Part shown: piece by piece, positions 54,125-62,066 of the stretch
How positions within the stretch are numbered: the first letter of the stretch is position 1
Layout of the letters: each line of letters opens with the position of its first letter
Origin: Streptomyces smyrnaeus
GTDB lineage: Bacteria; Actinomycetota; Actinomycetes; Streptomycetales; Streptomycetaceae
Direction: 5' to 3'
Length of the DNA: 64,000 nucleotides
Assembly (NCBI RefSeq): GCF_017676345.1
Contig: NZ_JAFFZM010000008.1
Coordinates: forward strand, 248,001-312,000
Program-made: the position numbers and the translations under genes
Notes under the pieces: model-generated
Seen by the model: the letters and a program-made list of their open reading frames with translations, nothing else
The model's database searches: none
Told to the model about the DNA's origin: nothing

Positions 54125-54921
54125 GCATCCGTGTCGAGCGGCAGGACGCTGTGGCGACGGTGACGCTCGACCGGCCCCGGAAGCACAACGCGCTCGACCT
54201 GGCCGACGCGCGCGCCCTCACCGCCGTCTGGCGCGGACTGCGCACCGACCGCTCGGTGCGCGCCGCAGTGGTCACCGGAGCGGGCGGTCGGGCCTTCTGC
54301 ACGGGCATCGACCGCGCCGCCGTCGCCGAGGAGGGCGCCGTCCCCCAACCGCACGCGCCGTTCGCGGTGGAGGACCCCCTGCTGTCGATCGGCCCGAAGA
54401 GCAACGACCTGTGGATCCCGGTCGTCGCCGCCGTCGAGGGCATGGCCTGCGGCGGCGCCTTCTATCTGCTGAGCGAGGCGGAGTTCCTGATCGCGACGGA
54501 GGAGTCCACCTTCTTCGACCCGCACACCAGCTACGGAATGGTCAGTGCTTACGAGTCCATGGCGATGGCACAGCGGATGCCGTTCGGGGAGGTCGCGCGG
54601 ATGGCGCTGATGGGGGCGGCCGAGCGCATCTCCGGACGCCGCGCCTACGAGACGGGCCTCGTCTCCGAACTCGCCCCGGAAGGCGGTGCGCTCGGGGCGG
54701 CACTGCGCTGCGCCCGTACGCTGGCCTCCTACCCGCCCGGGGCCGTGCAGGGCACGGTGCGCGCGGTGTGGGCCGCCAAGGAGGCCGCCCGCAACCAGGC
54801 GATGGCCCAGGCCCCGCCCCTGATCGCACTCGGCAACCTGCCGCCGGAGCAGCAGGCGGAGCTGTTCCGCGAGCGGGGGCGGGGCCGGGGTGGGTACGGG
54901 GTCACTTTCCGTACCCGGTAG
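54121..54921 (+). CDS. Enoyl-CoA hydratase/isomerase
   Basis: 266 residues of the crotonase family. Oxyanion-hole and CoA motifs are visible in RPRKHNALDLADARALTAVW, then TGAGGRAFCTGIDRAAVAEE and VVAAVEGMACGGAFYLLSEA. The position usually held by the catalytic Glu pair is not clearly conserved, so it could be an isomerase or hydrolase. Overlaps the DUF35 stop by four bases and closes the operon. It acts on CoA thioesters; the natural substrate is unknown. Confidence 0.87.
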   Translation: MSIRVERQDAVATVTLDRPRKHNALDLADARALTAVWRGLRTDRSVRAAVVTGAGGRAFCTGIDRAAVAEEGAVPQPHAPFAVEDPLLSIGPKSNDLWIPVVAAVEGMACGGAFYLLSEAEFLIATEESTFFDPHTSYGMVSAYESMAMAQRMPFGEVARMALMGAAERISGRRAYETGLVSELAPEGGALGAALRCARTLASYPPGAVQGTVRAVWAAKEAARNQAMAQAPPLIALGNLPPEQQAELFRERGRGRGGYGVTFRTR

Positions 54922-54964
54922 ACGGCCAGGTCAAGCGGTCACGACCGGCGTCCGGAGAGTGGAA

Positions 54965-55549
54965 TCAGAGGTTCCAGGGCTGGTCGTCGGGGGCGATGCG
55001 CCACAGCCGGTCGTCGCTCGGATAGGCGGTGTCGAGGTGGAGGGTGTTCCACGAGCCGTCGCCGTAGCGGTTGAGCGTCATGGCCAGTTTGTTGTCGACC
55101 TTCGGTGTCCACATCCACCAACCGGAGTTCTGCCCTCCGGACTTGGCCGGGTGCAGGACCCACTTCTGCAGGTCGGACCCGTTGCACGTCTTGAGGACGA
55201 GACGAGTGCCGCGCTGGGGATTCGCCGTGGCCGGCTGGAGGCACTTGTCGGCAGCCACGTTGCGCAGCACTCGGGTGGAGGTCCCGGTTCCGGAGTCCCA
55301 GCCGGGCCCTTCCGCCCGCCAGGATTCGGAGCTGTACTTCCATGCCGGGTCGCGCAGGCTGATCACGGTGGCGCCGTCGGCCTTGCTGTCGCTGTAGGTG
55401 GCCAGTCGGCTGCCGTCCGTCTTGTTGATCACATCCCGGTCGCCGGGAGCCGCCGAAGCGTGCGTGCTTCCCAGAACACCGGTCAGGCAGACAGCGGCGA
55501 CGGAGACGGAGACGGACAGCAGGCGGCGGCTTCCTCGGGAAATCGGCAT
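54965..55549 (-). CDS. Secreted ricin-type lectin-like protein
   Basis: 194 residues. A Sec signal peptide of about 34 residues (RRLLSVSVSVAAVCLTGVLG, cleaved near SAA-PGD) is followed by a single beta-trefoil-like domain with Q-x-W motifs (SDLQKWVLHPAKSG and RLWRIAPDDQPW). Two cysteines near residues 100 and 120 may form a disulfide. It probably binds carbohydrates outside the cell. Convergent with the enoyl-CoA hydratase gene and apparently monocistronic; the 176-base gap behind it contains no other feature. Confidence 0.75.
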   Translation of the reverse strand: MPISRGSRRLLSVSVSVAAVCLTGVLGSTHASAAPGDRDVINKTDGSRLATYSDSKADGATVISLRDPAWKYSSESWRAEGPGWDSGTGTSTRVLRNVAADKCLQPATANPQRGTRLVLKTCNGSDLQKWVLHPAKSGGQNSGWWMWTPKVDNKLAMTLNRYGDGSWNTLHLDTAYPSDDRLWRIAPDDQPWNL

Positions 55550-55725
55550 ACGTGTTCCCTCCTGGGTGTACTACGCGGAACGCGAAGCATGACGCCAAGA
55601 ATGATGATCGCCCGAACGCACCAACTGCCTGCCGCATCATCACCATTCATCCGCACGACGGACCCTTTGATACTCGCGTCCGACGTGGTGTTCCCTTGTC
55701 ATCGCCCGGCCGGGCCCGCTGCCTT

Positions 55726-56292
55726 CTACGAGACGGAGGTGACCTCGCACTCCTCGACCTTCCGCACCTCCTCGGGGTGATCCATCGGCACCTCCACCGA
55801 CTTGCTGCGGCCCGCCCGCACGGTGGCGAGGGCCGAGCCCGTGTCGACGACGGCCCCGTCCACATCGCGGAAGGTGACGTCGACGGTGAAGGTCCCGGTG
55901 CGGCTGCCCGCGTTGCGGACCCGGACGGTCGCACCGGGCTCCTTGCCGTTCGCGGGCTTCCGGCCCTCGGCCGCCGCGCACTCGGTGACCTTCCCGGAAC
56001 CCTCGGCCCGCTCGCGGCCCGACCCGCCGGAGGTGCTGCCGGTGGTGCTGCCCGAGGTGGTGTTGGTGTCGTAACGGTCGTCGCTGTCGTATCGGTCGTC
56101 GCTGTCGTAACCGCTGCTGGAACTGTGGCTGCTTGAGCTCTTGCTGCTGCAACCGCCGCCGCCGTGACCGCCGCTGCTGGAACTCTTGCTGCCGCCGCGA
56201 CCGCCCGAGGAGCGGGCCGGGCTGAATCCGCTCAGCGCCACCAGCACAACAGTGACGGCAGCGAGCAGCTTGAGGTGACGCATCCGCTTCAC
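55726..56292 (-). CDS. Secreted Ser/Gly-rich protein with YDSDDR repeats
   Basis: 188 residues. A signal peptide (KLLAAVTVVLVALSGFSPA) is followed by Gly/Ser stretches, two YDSDDR units, and a 100-residue C-terminal beta-sandwich (VRVRNAGSRTGTFTVDVTF, then VEVPMDHPEEVRKVEECEV), resembling the FxLYD/DUF domain type that binds extracellular ligands. No lipobox is seen. The start is GTG at 56290-56292 with GGGGAG 4 bases upstream; an ATG 9 bases later is possible. It is divergent from the membrane protein gene at 56474. Confidence 0.68.
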   Translation of the reverse strand: MKRMRHLKLLAAVTVVLVALSGFSPARSSGGRGGSKSSSSGGHGGGGCSSKSSSSHSSSSGYDSDDRYDSDDRYDTNTTSGSTTGSTSGGSGRERAEGSGKVTECAAAEGRKPANGKEPGATVRVRNAGSRTGTFTVDVTFRDVDGAVVDTGSALATVRAGRSKSVEVPMDHPEEVRKVEECEVTSVS

Positions 56293-56473
56293 AGAACTCC
56301 CCCGATGAGTGCTCGTCTCCGCGACGACCGGTTCCGGTGCTTGTCGCGTGCAGTACAACTATCTCCGGCTCAGGACGCCCGCAGTGGCGCGGGGGTTCCC
56401 AGCGGCGTAGCGTCGAATGCGGATCGCGCACCCGTGCGGCGCCTGGAGCGGCGCCGGAAAGCGAGGCGAGACC

Positions 56474-57445
56474 ATGATCCGGAACCTGATCGGGTCGCTA
56501 CTCGCCCTCATCGGAGCGGCGGCCGCCGTATACAGCCCCTTCCGACCGTGGTACGACGGCCGCCTCGGGCGTGATTTCCGCCTCGACGAGCTCTTCCAGG
56601 GCCAAGGCATCACCGGCGCCGACGCGGCCCTGTTCACCGGGCTGTTCGTGCTGATGCTGGTCGTGGCGGTCGTGGCCGTGCTCGGGGTGCTGCTGCGTTC
56701 ACGGGCGACCGTGGCACTCGCGGGCGTGCTGGGGCTGGGATTCACCATCCTGTGGATGGTGCGGCAGGGGCAGGCCGCCGGCAGCCTCTCCGCGGGCAAC
56801 ACCGGAGGGCTCGCCTCCGGCGCCTGGCTCGCCCTCGGCGGAGGTTTTCTGCTGCTGCTCGCCGGTGCGCTGATGGCGGGCCGCCGCGCCACGGCCCGTC
56901 GCCGGCACGCCGCGGAGCCCGCGACGGCGGGTGCGGCAGCGGGTGGGGGCGCCGTGACCGGAGGCGCCTTCCGCGGGGAGCCGGGGAGGGAGGAGGACAC
57001 CCTGGAACAGCCGCTCGCGGGGCCACCGCCGCCGCAGCAGCCGCCCCCGCCGCAGCAGCCGTATCAGGGGCAGCAGCCGTACCCCGAGCAACAGCCGTAT
57101 CCGGGGCAGCCCGGGATGCGGGGAGCTCCCACCCAGGAGCCGTACCCTCCGGGGCCGCCGCCTCCCGAGCCCGGGGCCGCGCCGCCACCGGAGCAGTCCT
57201 TCAAGGGCCCGGAGCAGCAGTACGCCGGGCCTCCGGCCCCCGAGGAGTCCGAGCCGTACGAGCCGCAGCCCGGCACCCAGGGGGCGCCCCTGGACGAGCC
57301 GTACGAACCACGGCCCGAGGACCGGGGCACCGGTGCGAACCCTCCCGACAACACCCGCCGGTTGCCCACGGCGCCGCCTCCGTCGCAGGAACAGCACCCC
57401 GACGACGAGGACACCTGGCCGCACCGCGGACGCGACGCGGCCTGA
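56474..57445 (+). CDS. Membrane protein with Pro/Gln-rich tail
   Basis: 323 residues. About four hydrophobic helices in the first 145 residues (LIGSLLALIGAAAAVYS, VLMLVVAVVAVLGVLL, VALAGVLGLGFTILWM and LALGGGFLLLLAGALM) are followed by a tail of about 175 residues rich in Pro, Gln, Gly and Glu with PYPGQ-type repeats. Function not recognised. The ATG at 56474 follows GAGGCGAG. It is convergent with the kinase gene, and a heptamer tandem repeat lies between their stops. Confidence 0.72.
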   Translation: MIRNLIGSLLALIGAAAAVYSPFRPWYDGRLGRDFRLDELFQGQGITGADAALFTGLFVLMLVVAVVAVLGVLLRSRATVALAGVLGLGFTILWMVRQGQAAGSLSAGNTGGLASGAWLALGGGFLLLLAGALMAGRRATARRRHAAEPATAGAAAGGGAVTGGAFRGEPGREEDTLEQPLAGPPPPQQPPPPQQPYQGQQPYPEQQPYPGQPGMRGAPTQEPYPPGPPPPEPGAAPPPEQSFKGPEQQYAGPPAPEESEPYEPQPGTQGAPLDEPYEPRPEDRGTGANPPDNTRRLPTAPPPSQEQHPDDEDTWPHRGRDAA

Positions 57446-57468
57446 ACGCCCCCGCGACCCGCGGCGAC

Positions 57469-57503
57469 GGCAGACGGCAGGCGGCAGGCGGCAGGCGGCA
57501 GGC
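57469..57503. repeat. Heptanucleotide tandem repeat
   Basis: Five units of GGCAGGC (first unit GGCAGAC) in the 90-base gap between convergent genes. A locus where the copy number might vary among strains. Confidence 0.8.
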
Positions 57504-57535
57504 GGCTGCGGGCCGGGAGGCCCGGGGACTCGTAC

Positions 57536-60500
57536 TCAGGCGGAGTGCCGGGCCTGGCCGGTGCCCTTCGTCGCATCCAGCGCGTAGACGCAACGGTCCT
57601 TGCTGCACGCGTACACCACGCCCCCGACCACGACCGGCGAGCCGGTGATCTCCCCGCCGGTGGCCAGCTTCCACCGGAGCTGACCACCCACCGCGTCGAC
57701 GGTGTACAGGCAGTGGTCGGCCGATCCGAAGTGGACGCGTCCGTCGGCCACGACGGGCGCGCCCACCACATCGGCACCCGTCGCGAAACGCCACCGGGGC
57801 GTCCCGCTCACGGCGTCGAGGGTGTACAGCGCGCTCCCGCTGCCGAGGTGCACCAGCCCGTCCGCGGTGACGACCGGCTCCGTGGAGTGCCGCGCCTCGG
57901 TGGCGATGCGCCAGCGGTCGTGGCCGTTGCCGGAGTCGAGCGCGTAGACGGTGCCCAGATAGTCGGCGAGATAGACGCCGCCGCCCGTCACCCCGGGGCC
58001 CGGGACGAAGGCGGGCGGGCACAGGAAGGCGGCCGGGGCGTCGAACCGCCACCGCTCACGACCCGTCGCGGCGTCCAGCGCGAACACCCGGGAGCCCGCG
58101 CACACGTACACGGTCCCGTCCTCGGCGGCCGTCACCCGCACGGGAACGCCGCCCGTGGCGGAGGCGTCACCGACCGGGTACGACCAGCGCTCCGCGCCCG
58201 TACGCGCCTCCAGCACGTACAACCGCCCGTCGGCCCACGTGTGGACGGCGCCGTCGGCGATGACCGGTCCCGCCTCGGGGGTCTCGAAGTCGGTCTGCGC
58301 GCCGGTCAGTTCCCACAGCTTCTCGCCGCTGGCGGCCTCCCACGCCTGGACTCCGCCGCCACGGGTGCCGGTGACCACGGTGCCGCGGTCGACCTGGAGC
58401 GAGTAGACCCAGCCGTCGGTTGCCAGCCGCCAGCGCTCGGAGCCGTCGGTGGCGTCGAGCGCGTACAGACTGGGACCGTCCGAGGCGTGCACCCGCCCGC
58501 CGGAGACCGCCATCGACCAGGCGACCTCCCGCGTCTTGAACTGCCTGCGCCCGCTCGCCACATCCAGGGCGTGCACCTCGAACGACGTCACGTACACCAG
58601 GTCGTCGGCGACGACGGGCGAGCCCCACACGTCGTTCGACATCCGGAACCGCCAGGGCCGCCAGCGCTGCGGTCCGCCGGACTGCGACCCGCCGCCGCTC
58701 GCCTGCCCAGGCCCCGCGGACGGCGGGGGCTGCACGGTGTACGGGGAAGGCGGCGACGGCTGGGACGACGGCTGCGACGGTGGCCCGGCGGGCGGCTGCT
58801 GGAGCGGCGGGGCGGCGGGCGAGGCGGAGGCCGACGGCTGTCCGCCCCGCCCGCCGCCATGGTCGGAGCCGCCTGCGTGCCGCGGTCCCGGAGCGCCGTA
58901 GGGGCGGGCCAGCGGATGGGCGGACGGTGCCGCCGCGGGCGCCCCGGCCGACGCCGCGGGGGCCGATGCCGCGGGGGCCGCCGCCGAGGCAGCCGCCGCG
59001 GGGGACGCGGAAGGCGGCGCCGTGGGCCCGGACTGCGGCGGGAACTGCGCGTACGGCTGCGCGGCGGAGGACTGCGGGGTGCCTTCCTGCCCGCCGCCGG
59101 GCGGGCGCACCCAGTCGGAGGTCGGGGCGGCCTCCGCTTCCCGGCCGGTCTCGTCCGGGCGCCGGGGGCCTGGCCCGATGGGTACCTGGGCCCCGGGCAG
59201 CTGCACGGACCCGCCATCGGCGTTCCCGGGCTGGGAGGCGGGGCGCGAGACGACCGGCCCCGAGCCGGAGCCCGGGCCCGCCTCCGCGCTCGCGGAGCCG
59301 CCCGAGCCGCCGGAGGGCCCCGAGCCGCCGGAAGCGCCCTGGGCACCGTGGGAGCCGCCGACGGCGCGCGGGCCCGGAGGGATGCCCTGATCCCACTCGG
59401 GCACCGCGGCACCCGGGCCGGAGGCCGCCGCGTCCTGACCCGCTGCCGCGCGCCCTGCTGCCGGGGGGCCGCCGGGCCCCACGGAGTCCAGCGCCGAACC
59501 ACCGGCGCCCGGGCCGCCACCGGCTCCCCCCGGATCGGCGGAACCGCCCGCCACACCGTTGCTGCGCCCGGGGCCACCGGCTCCGGCTGCGGCATCCGCG
59601 CCCCTGCCCGCGCCCGCTGCGGCGGCTGCCGCGTTCTGCCGCCGCATGGCGCGACCGCCCCTGCGCCGCTCGATCAGCGAGACGGCCGTGGAGGGCAGCC
59701 AGGCCGAAACCGTTCCGCTGTCGTCGCTGCCGGCGCCGAACAGGTGCGGTGCGAGCTGGGCCTGCAGATCGGCGGGTGTGGGCCGCTCCTCGGCGTTCAT
59801 CCGCATACAGGACTCGATCAAAGGCCGCAGCTCGTCCGGCAGCCCCTCCAGATCGGGGCCCTCACGCAGCAGCATGAAGACCGTCTCCACGGGGTTGGCC
59901 CCGTGGAAGGGCGCATGGCCGGTGGCGGCGAAGACGAGCGTCGAGGCGAGCGAGAAGATGTCGCTGGCGCCGGTGACGCTGCGGGAGTCCCTCGCCTGCT
60001 CGGGCGACATGTAGGCGGGCGTACCGACGGCGACGTTCGTCATGGTCAGCCGGGTGTTGGAGACGCCGGAGGCGATACCGAAGTCGATGACACGGGGGCC
60101 GTCCTCCAACACGAGCACGTTGGACGGCTTGAGGTCGCGGTGCACCAGTCCGGCGCCGTGGATGGACTGCAGCGCCTCGGCGACCCCCGCCGCCAGCCAG
60201 CGCACGGCCTGCACCGGCACCGGTCCGCACTCGGTGACTATTTCCTCCAGGGAGGGCGCGGGCACATAGGCGGTGGCCAGCCACGGCACCGCGGCGCGCG
60301 GGTCGGCGTCGACGACGGCGGCGGTGTAGAAGCCGCTGACCGCCCGCGCCGCCTCGACCTCACGGGTGAAGCGCACCCGGAAGAGCTGGTCCTCGGCCAG
60401 TTCGGTGCGCACCGTCTTGATCGCGACCCGGCGGCCGGACGCGGAGCGTGCCAGGTAGACCAGCCCCATACCGCCGGAACCGAGACGGCCCAGCACCTCG

Positions 60501-60547
60501 AACGGGCCGATCCGCCGCGGATCGTGCTGTGTAAGCTGCTCCACCAC
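57536..60547 (-). CDS. AfsK-like Ser/Thr kinase with C-terminal beta-propeller
   Basis: 1,003 residues. The kinase domain (residues 15-275) has [28 protein letters not shown] and DFGIASG, so it should be active. A linker of about 370 residues is rich in Gly, Ala, Pro and Ser. The C-terminal 360 residues contain six or seven PQQ-like WD-type strands with [17 protein letters not shown] repeats. No transmembrane helix is visible, as for AfsK, which phosphorylates AfsR; other Streptomyces kinases carry such propellers too. The GTG at 60545-60547 is preferred because GGGGAGG lies 11 bases upstream. It is divergent from a TetR gene. Confidence 0.87.
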   Translation of the reverse strand: MVEQLTQHDPRRIGPFEVLGRLGSGGMGLVYLARSASGRRVAIKTVRTELAEDQLFRVRFTREVEAARAVSGFYTAAVVDADPRAAVPWLATAYVPAPSLEEIVTECGPVPVQAVRWLAAGVAEALQSIHGAGLVHRDLKPSNVLVLEDGPRVIDFGIASGVSNTRLTMTNVAVGTPAYMSPEQARDSRSVTGASDIFSLASTLVFAATGHAPFHGANPVETVFMLLREGPDLEGLPDELRPLIESCMRMNAEERPTPADLQAQLAPHLFGAGSDDSGTVSAWLPSTAVSLIERRRGGRAMRRQNAAAAAAGAGRGADAAAGAGGPGRSNGVAGGSADPGGAGGGPGAGGSALDSVGPGGPPAAGRAAAGQDAAASGPGAAVPEWDQGIPPGPRAVGGSHGAQGASGGSGPSGGSGGSASAEAGPGSGSGPVVSRPASQPGNADGGSVQLPGAQVPIGPGPRRPDETGREAEAAPTSDWVRPPGGGQEGTPQSSAAQPYAQFPPQSGPTAPPSASPAAAASAAAPAASAPAASAGAPAAAPSAHPLARPYGAPGPRHAGGSDHGGGRGGQPSASASPAAPPLQQPPAGPPSQPSSQPSPPSPYTVQPPPSAGPGQASGGGSQSGGPQRWRPWRFRMSNDVWGSPVVADDLVYVTSFEVHALDVASGRRQFKTREVAWSMAVSGGRVHASDGPSLYALDATDGSERWRLATDGWVYSLQVDRGTVVTGTRGGGVQAWEAASGEKLWELTGAQTDFETPEAGPVIADGAVHTWADGRLYVLEARTGAERWSYPVGDASATGGVPVRVTAAEDGTVYVCAGSRVFALDAATGRERWRFDAPAAFLCPPAFVPGPGVTGGGVYLADYLGTVYALDSGNGHDRWRIATEARHSTEPVVTADGLVHLGSGSALYTLDAVSGTPRWRFATGADVVGAPVVADGRVHFGSADHCLYTVDAVGGQLRWKLATGGEITGSPVVVGGVVYACSKDRCVYALDATKGTGQARHSA

Positions 60548-60619
60548 TTGTCCTGCCACCTCCCCGTAGGGGCCGTAAAATCTGCCCGTTCCCGCCCCGT
60601 GCAGCCTCTCACTGCCGTG

Positions 60620-60637
60620 CCGGACCTGACGGTCCGG
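60620..60637. promoter_or_regulatory. Inverted repeat between kinase and TetR genes
   Basis: CCGGACC-TGAC-GGTCCGG is an 18-base perfect inverted repeat in the 306-base gap between the divergent kinase and TetR genes. It may be the operator of the TetR protein. The rest of the gap holds no gene. Confidence 0.55.
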
Positions 60638-60853
60638 ACGCCGATTCTTCCTGGCGAACGCGTCGGTTGCGAACCCGGGGGCGGCACGTAAGTGTCTTCG
60701 TGGTCCGACAAAGCCCGGAATGACCCGGAGAATCCGGCATTCGAGCTCGGCCCCGTATCACCCCGATTGCCCCCTCGCCGGTCGACAATCTCAGCGCACC
60801 CCGTTTGCCCGCTGACGAATCGCGGGCCGATCACCCCTCGGTAAGCTGACGGC

Positions 60854-61501
60854 ATGACAGGACAAGTGCGAACCGTCGACGGCCGGGTGGCCGGACGCCG
60901 CGGTCAGGCGACGCGGCAGAAGCTGCTCGACTGCCTCAGCGAGATGCTCAGCTCGTCGCCCTACCGCGACGTCAAGGTCATCGACGTGGCACGGAGAGCG
61001 GGCACCTCTCCGGCGACCTTCTACCAGTACTTCCCCGATGTCGAGGGCGCCGTCCTGGAGATCGCGGAAGCCATGGCCAAGGAGGGCGCGGGCCTCACCG
61101 AGCTGGTGGCCGGCCGCTCCTGGGTGGGCAAGGCCGGCCGGCAGACGGCCGAGGACCTGGTGGAGGGGTTCTTGACCTTCTGGCGCAAGAACGACGCGAT
61201 CCTGCGCGTGGTCGATCTGGGCGCCGCGGAGGGCGACAAGCGGTTCTACAAGATCCGCATGAAGATCCTCAACTCCGTCAACAACTCACTCGCCGACGCG
61301 ATCAAGGACCTCCAGTCCCGGGGCAAGGTGGACAAGGAGATCAACGCGGCAGCCGTCGCCGGCTCCCTGGTCGCCATGCTGGCCTCCGTGGCCGGCCACC
61401 AGAAGGGCTTCCAGAGCTGGGGCGTCAAGCAGGCGGAGCTGAAGCCGAGCCTCGCCCTGCTGGTCCACCTCGGCGTGACGGGCAAGAAGCCCGCCAAGTA
61501 G
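60854..61501 (+). CDS. TetR-family regulator
   Basis: 215 residues. The helix-turn-helix spans residues 18-65 (KLLDCLSEMLSSSPYRDVKV, then IDVARRAGTSPATFYQYFPD). The C-terminal domain has a helix-rich ligand pocket. The ATG at 60854 is used. It is divergent from the kinase gene, and an 18-base inverted repeat lies between them; a TetR gene beside afsK occurs in Streptomyces, which is an inferred parallel. No perfect CTGACG-N3-CGTCAG site is seen upstream, so there is no direct reason to make it the regulator of the dispersed regulon. Confidence 0.88.
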   Translation: MTGQVRTVDGRVAGRRGQATRQKLLDCLSEMLSSSPYRDVKVIDVARRAGTSPATFYQYFPDVEGAVLEIAEAMAKEGAGLTELVAGRSWVGKAGRQTAEDLVEGFLTFWRKNDAILRVVDLGAAEGDKRFYKIRMKILNSVNNSLADAIKDLQSRGKVDKEINAAAVAGSLVAMLASVAGHQKGFQSWGVKQAELKPSLALLVHLGVTGKKPAK

Positions 61502-61550
61502 CCGATCCGGCTCCCCTCCCCACACCCGAACTCAGCTCTTCTCCGTCAGC

Positions 61551-62066
61551 TCATTCGTGTCCGCTCTCGCCGTCGGCCTTCATCGGTTCCCGGCGTTCGA
61601 GACGGAAAATGCGGATCCGCCGTTCGATGCGCTCCTGGTAGACGGCGTACGGCGGCCAGAACCGCAGCAGTTCCCGCCAGGCCTCCTCCCGCTCGTCCCC
61701 GGCCAACTGCCGCGCCCTCACGGGAATGTCCCGCCCTCGGTAACTGATCCACGCCTCCGGGTGCCTGCGCAGATTGACGGTCCACGCGGGGTGACCCGGC
61801 TTCCCGAAGTTGCTGCCCACCAGCAGCCAGCTCCCGCGCTCCTCCTCGGGCATGCACGCCAGCGGCGTACGCCGCCGCTGCCCGCTCCTGGCGCCCGTCG
61901 AGGTCAGTACGACTCCGGGCAGCAGTTGGGTGCTGAGCATCGTCCGCCCGCCCGACAGCCGGTGCACGGCCCGGTCCAGCACCGGCACCACGTGCGGGGC
62001 GATTCGGGCGAAAGCCCTGGTGGACGACGTCTTCTGGACCAGCTTCAAGCCGCTCTTCCCGGCCAT
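61551..62066 (-). CDS. Ddn-like F420-dependent nitroreductase-family protein
   Basis: 171 residues. The DUF385 pattern is present in VVLTSTGARSGQRRRTPLAC, then LLVGSNFGKPGHPAWTVNLR and the PEAWISYRGRDIPV core. These split-barrel proteins (such as mycobacterial Ddn) use F420H2 or bind fatty-acid-like substrates. The start lies 22 bases inside the 3' end of the acyl-CoA dehydrogenase gene, so the two are translationally coupled. The ribosome-binding site is weak. FO synthase at 28.9-31.5 kb is consistent with F420 use, though individual members may not bind F420. Confidence 0.84.
   Translation of the reverse strand: MAGKSGLKLVQKTSSTRAFARIAPHVVPVLDRAVHRLSGGRTMLSTQLLPGVVLTSTGARSGQRRRTPLACMPEEERGSWLLVGSNFGKPGHPAWTVNLRRHPEAWISYRGRDIPVRARQLAGDEREEAWRELLRFWPPYAVYQERIERRIRIFRLERREPMKADGESGHE

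Noticed and set aside
57545..60691. A 1,048-residue open frame on the + strand
   Set aside because: It is the antisense shadow of the kinase gene; its composition (Arg, Gly, His) has no domain signal.
60846..60861. A partial regulon palindrome at the TetR start
   Set aside because: Only the left half CTGACGG is present, followed by CATGACAG, which does not form the inverted repeat.
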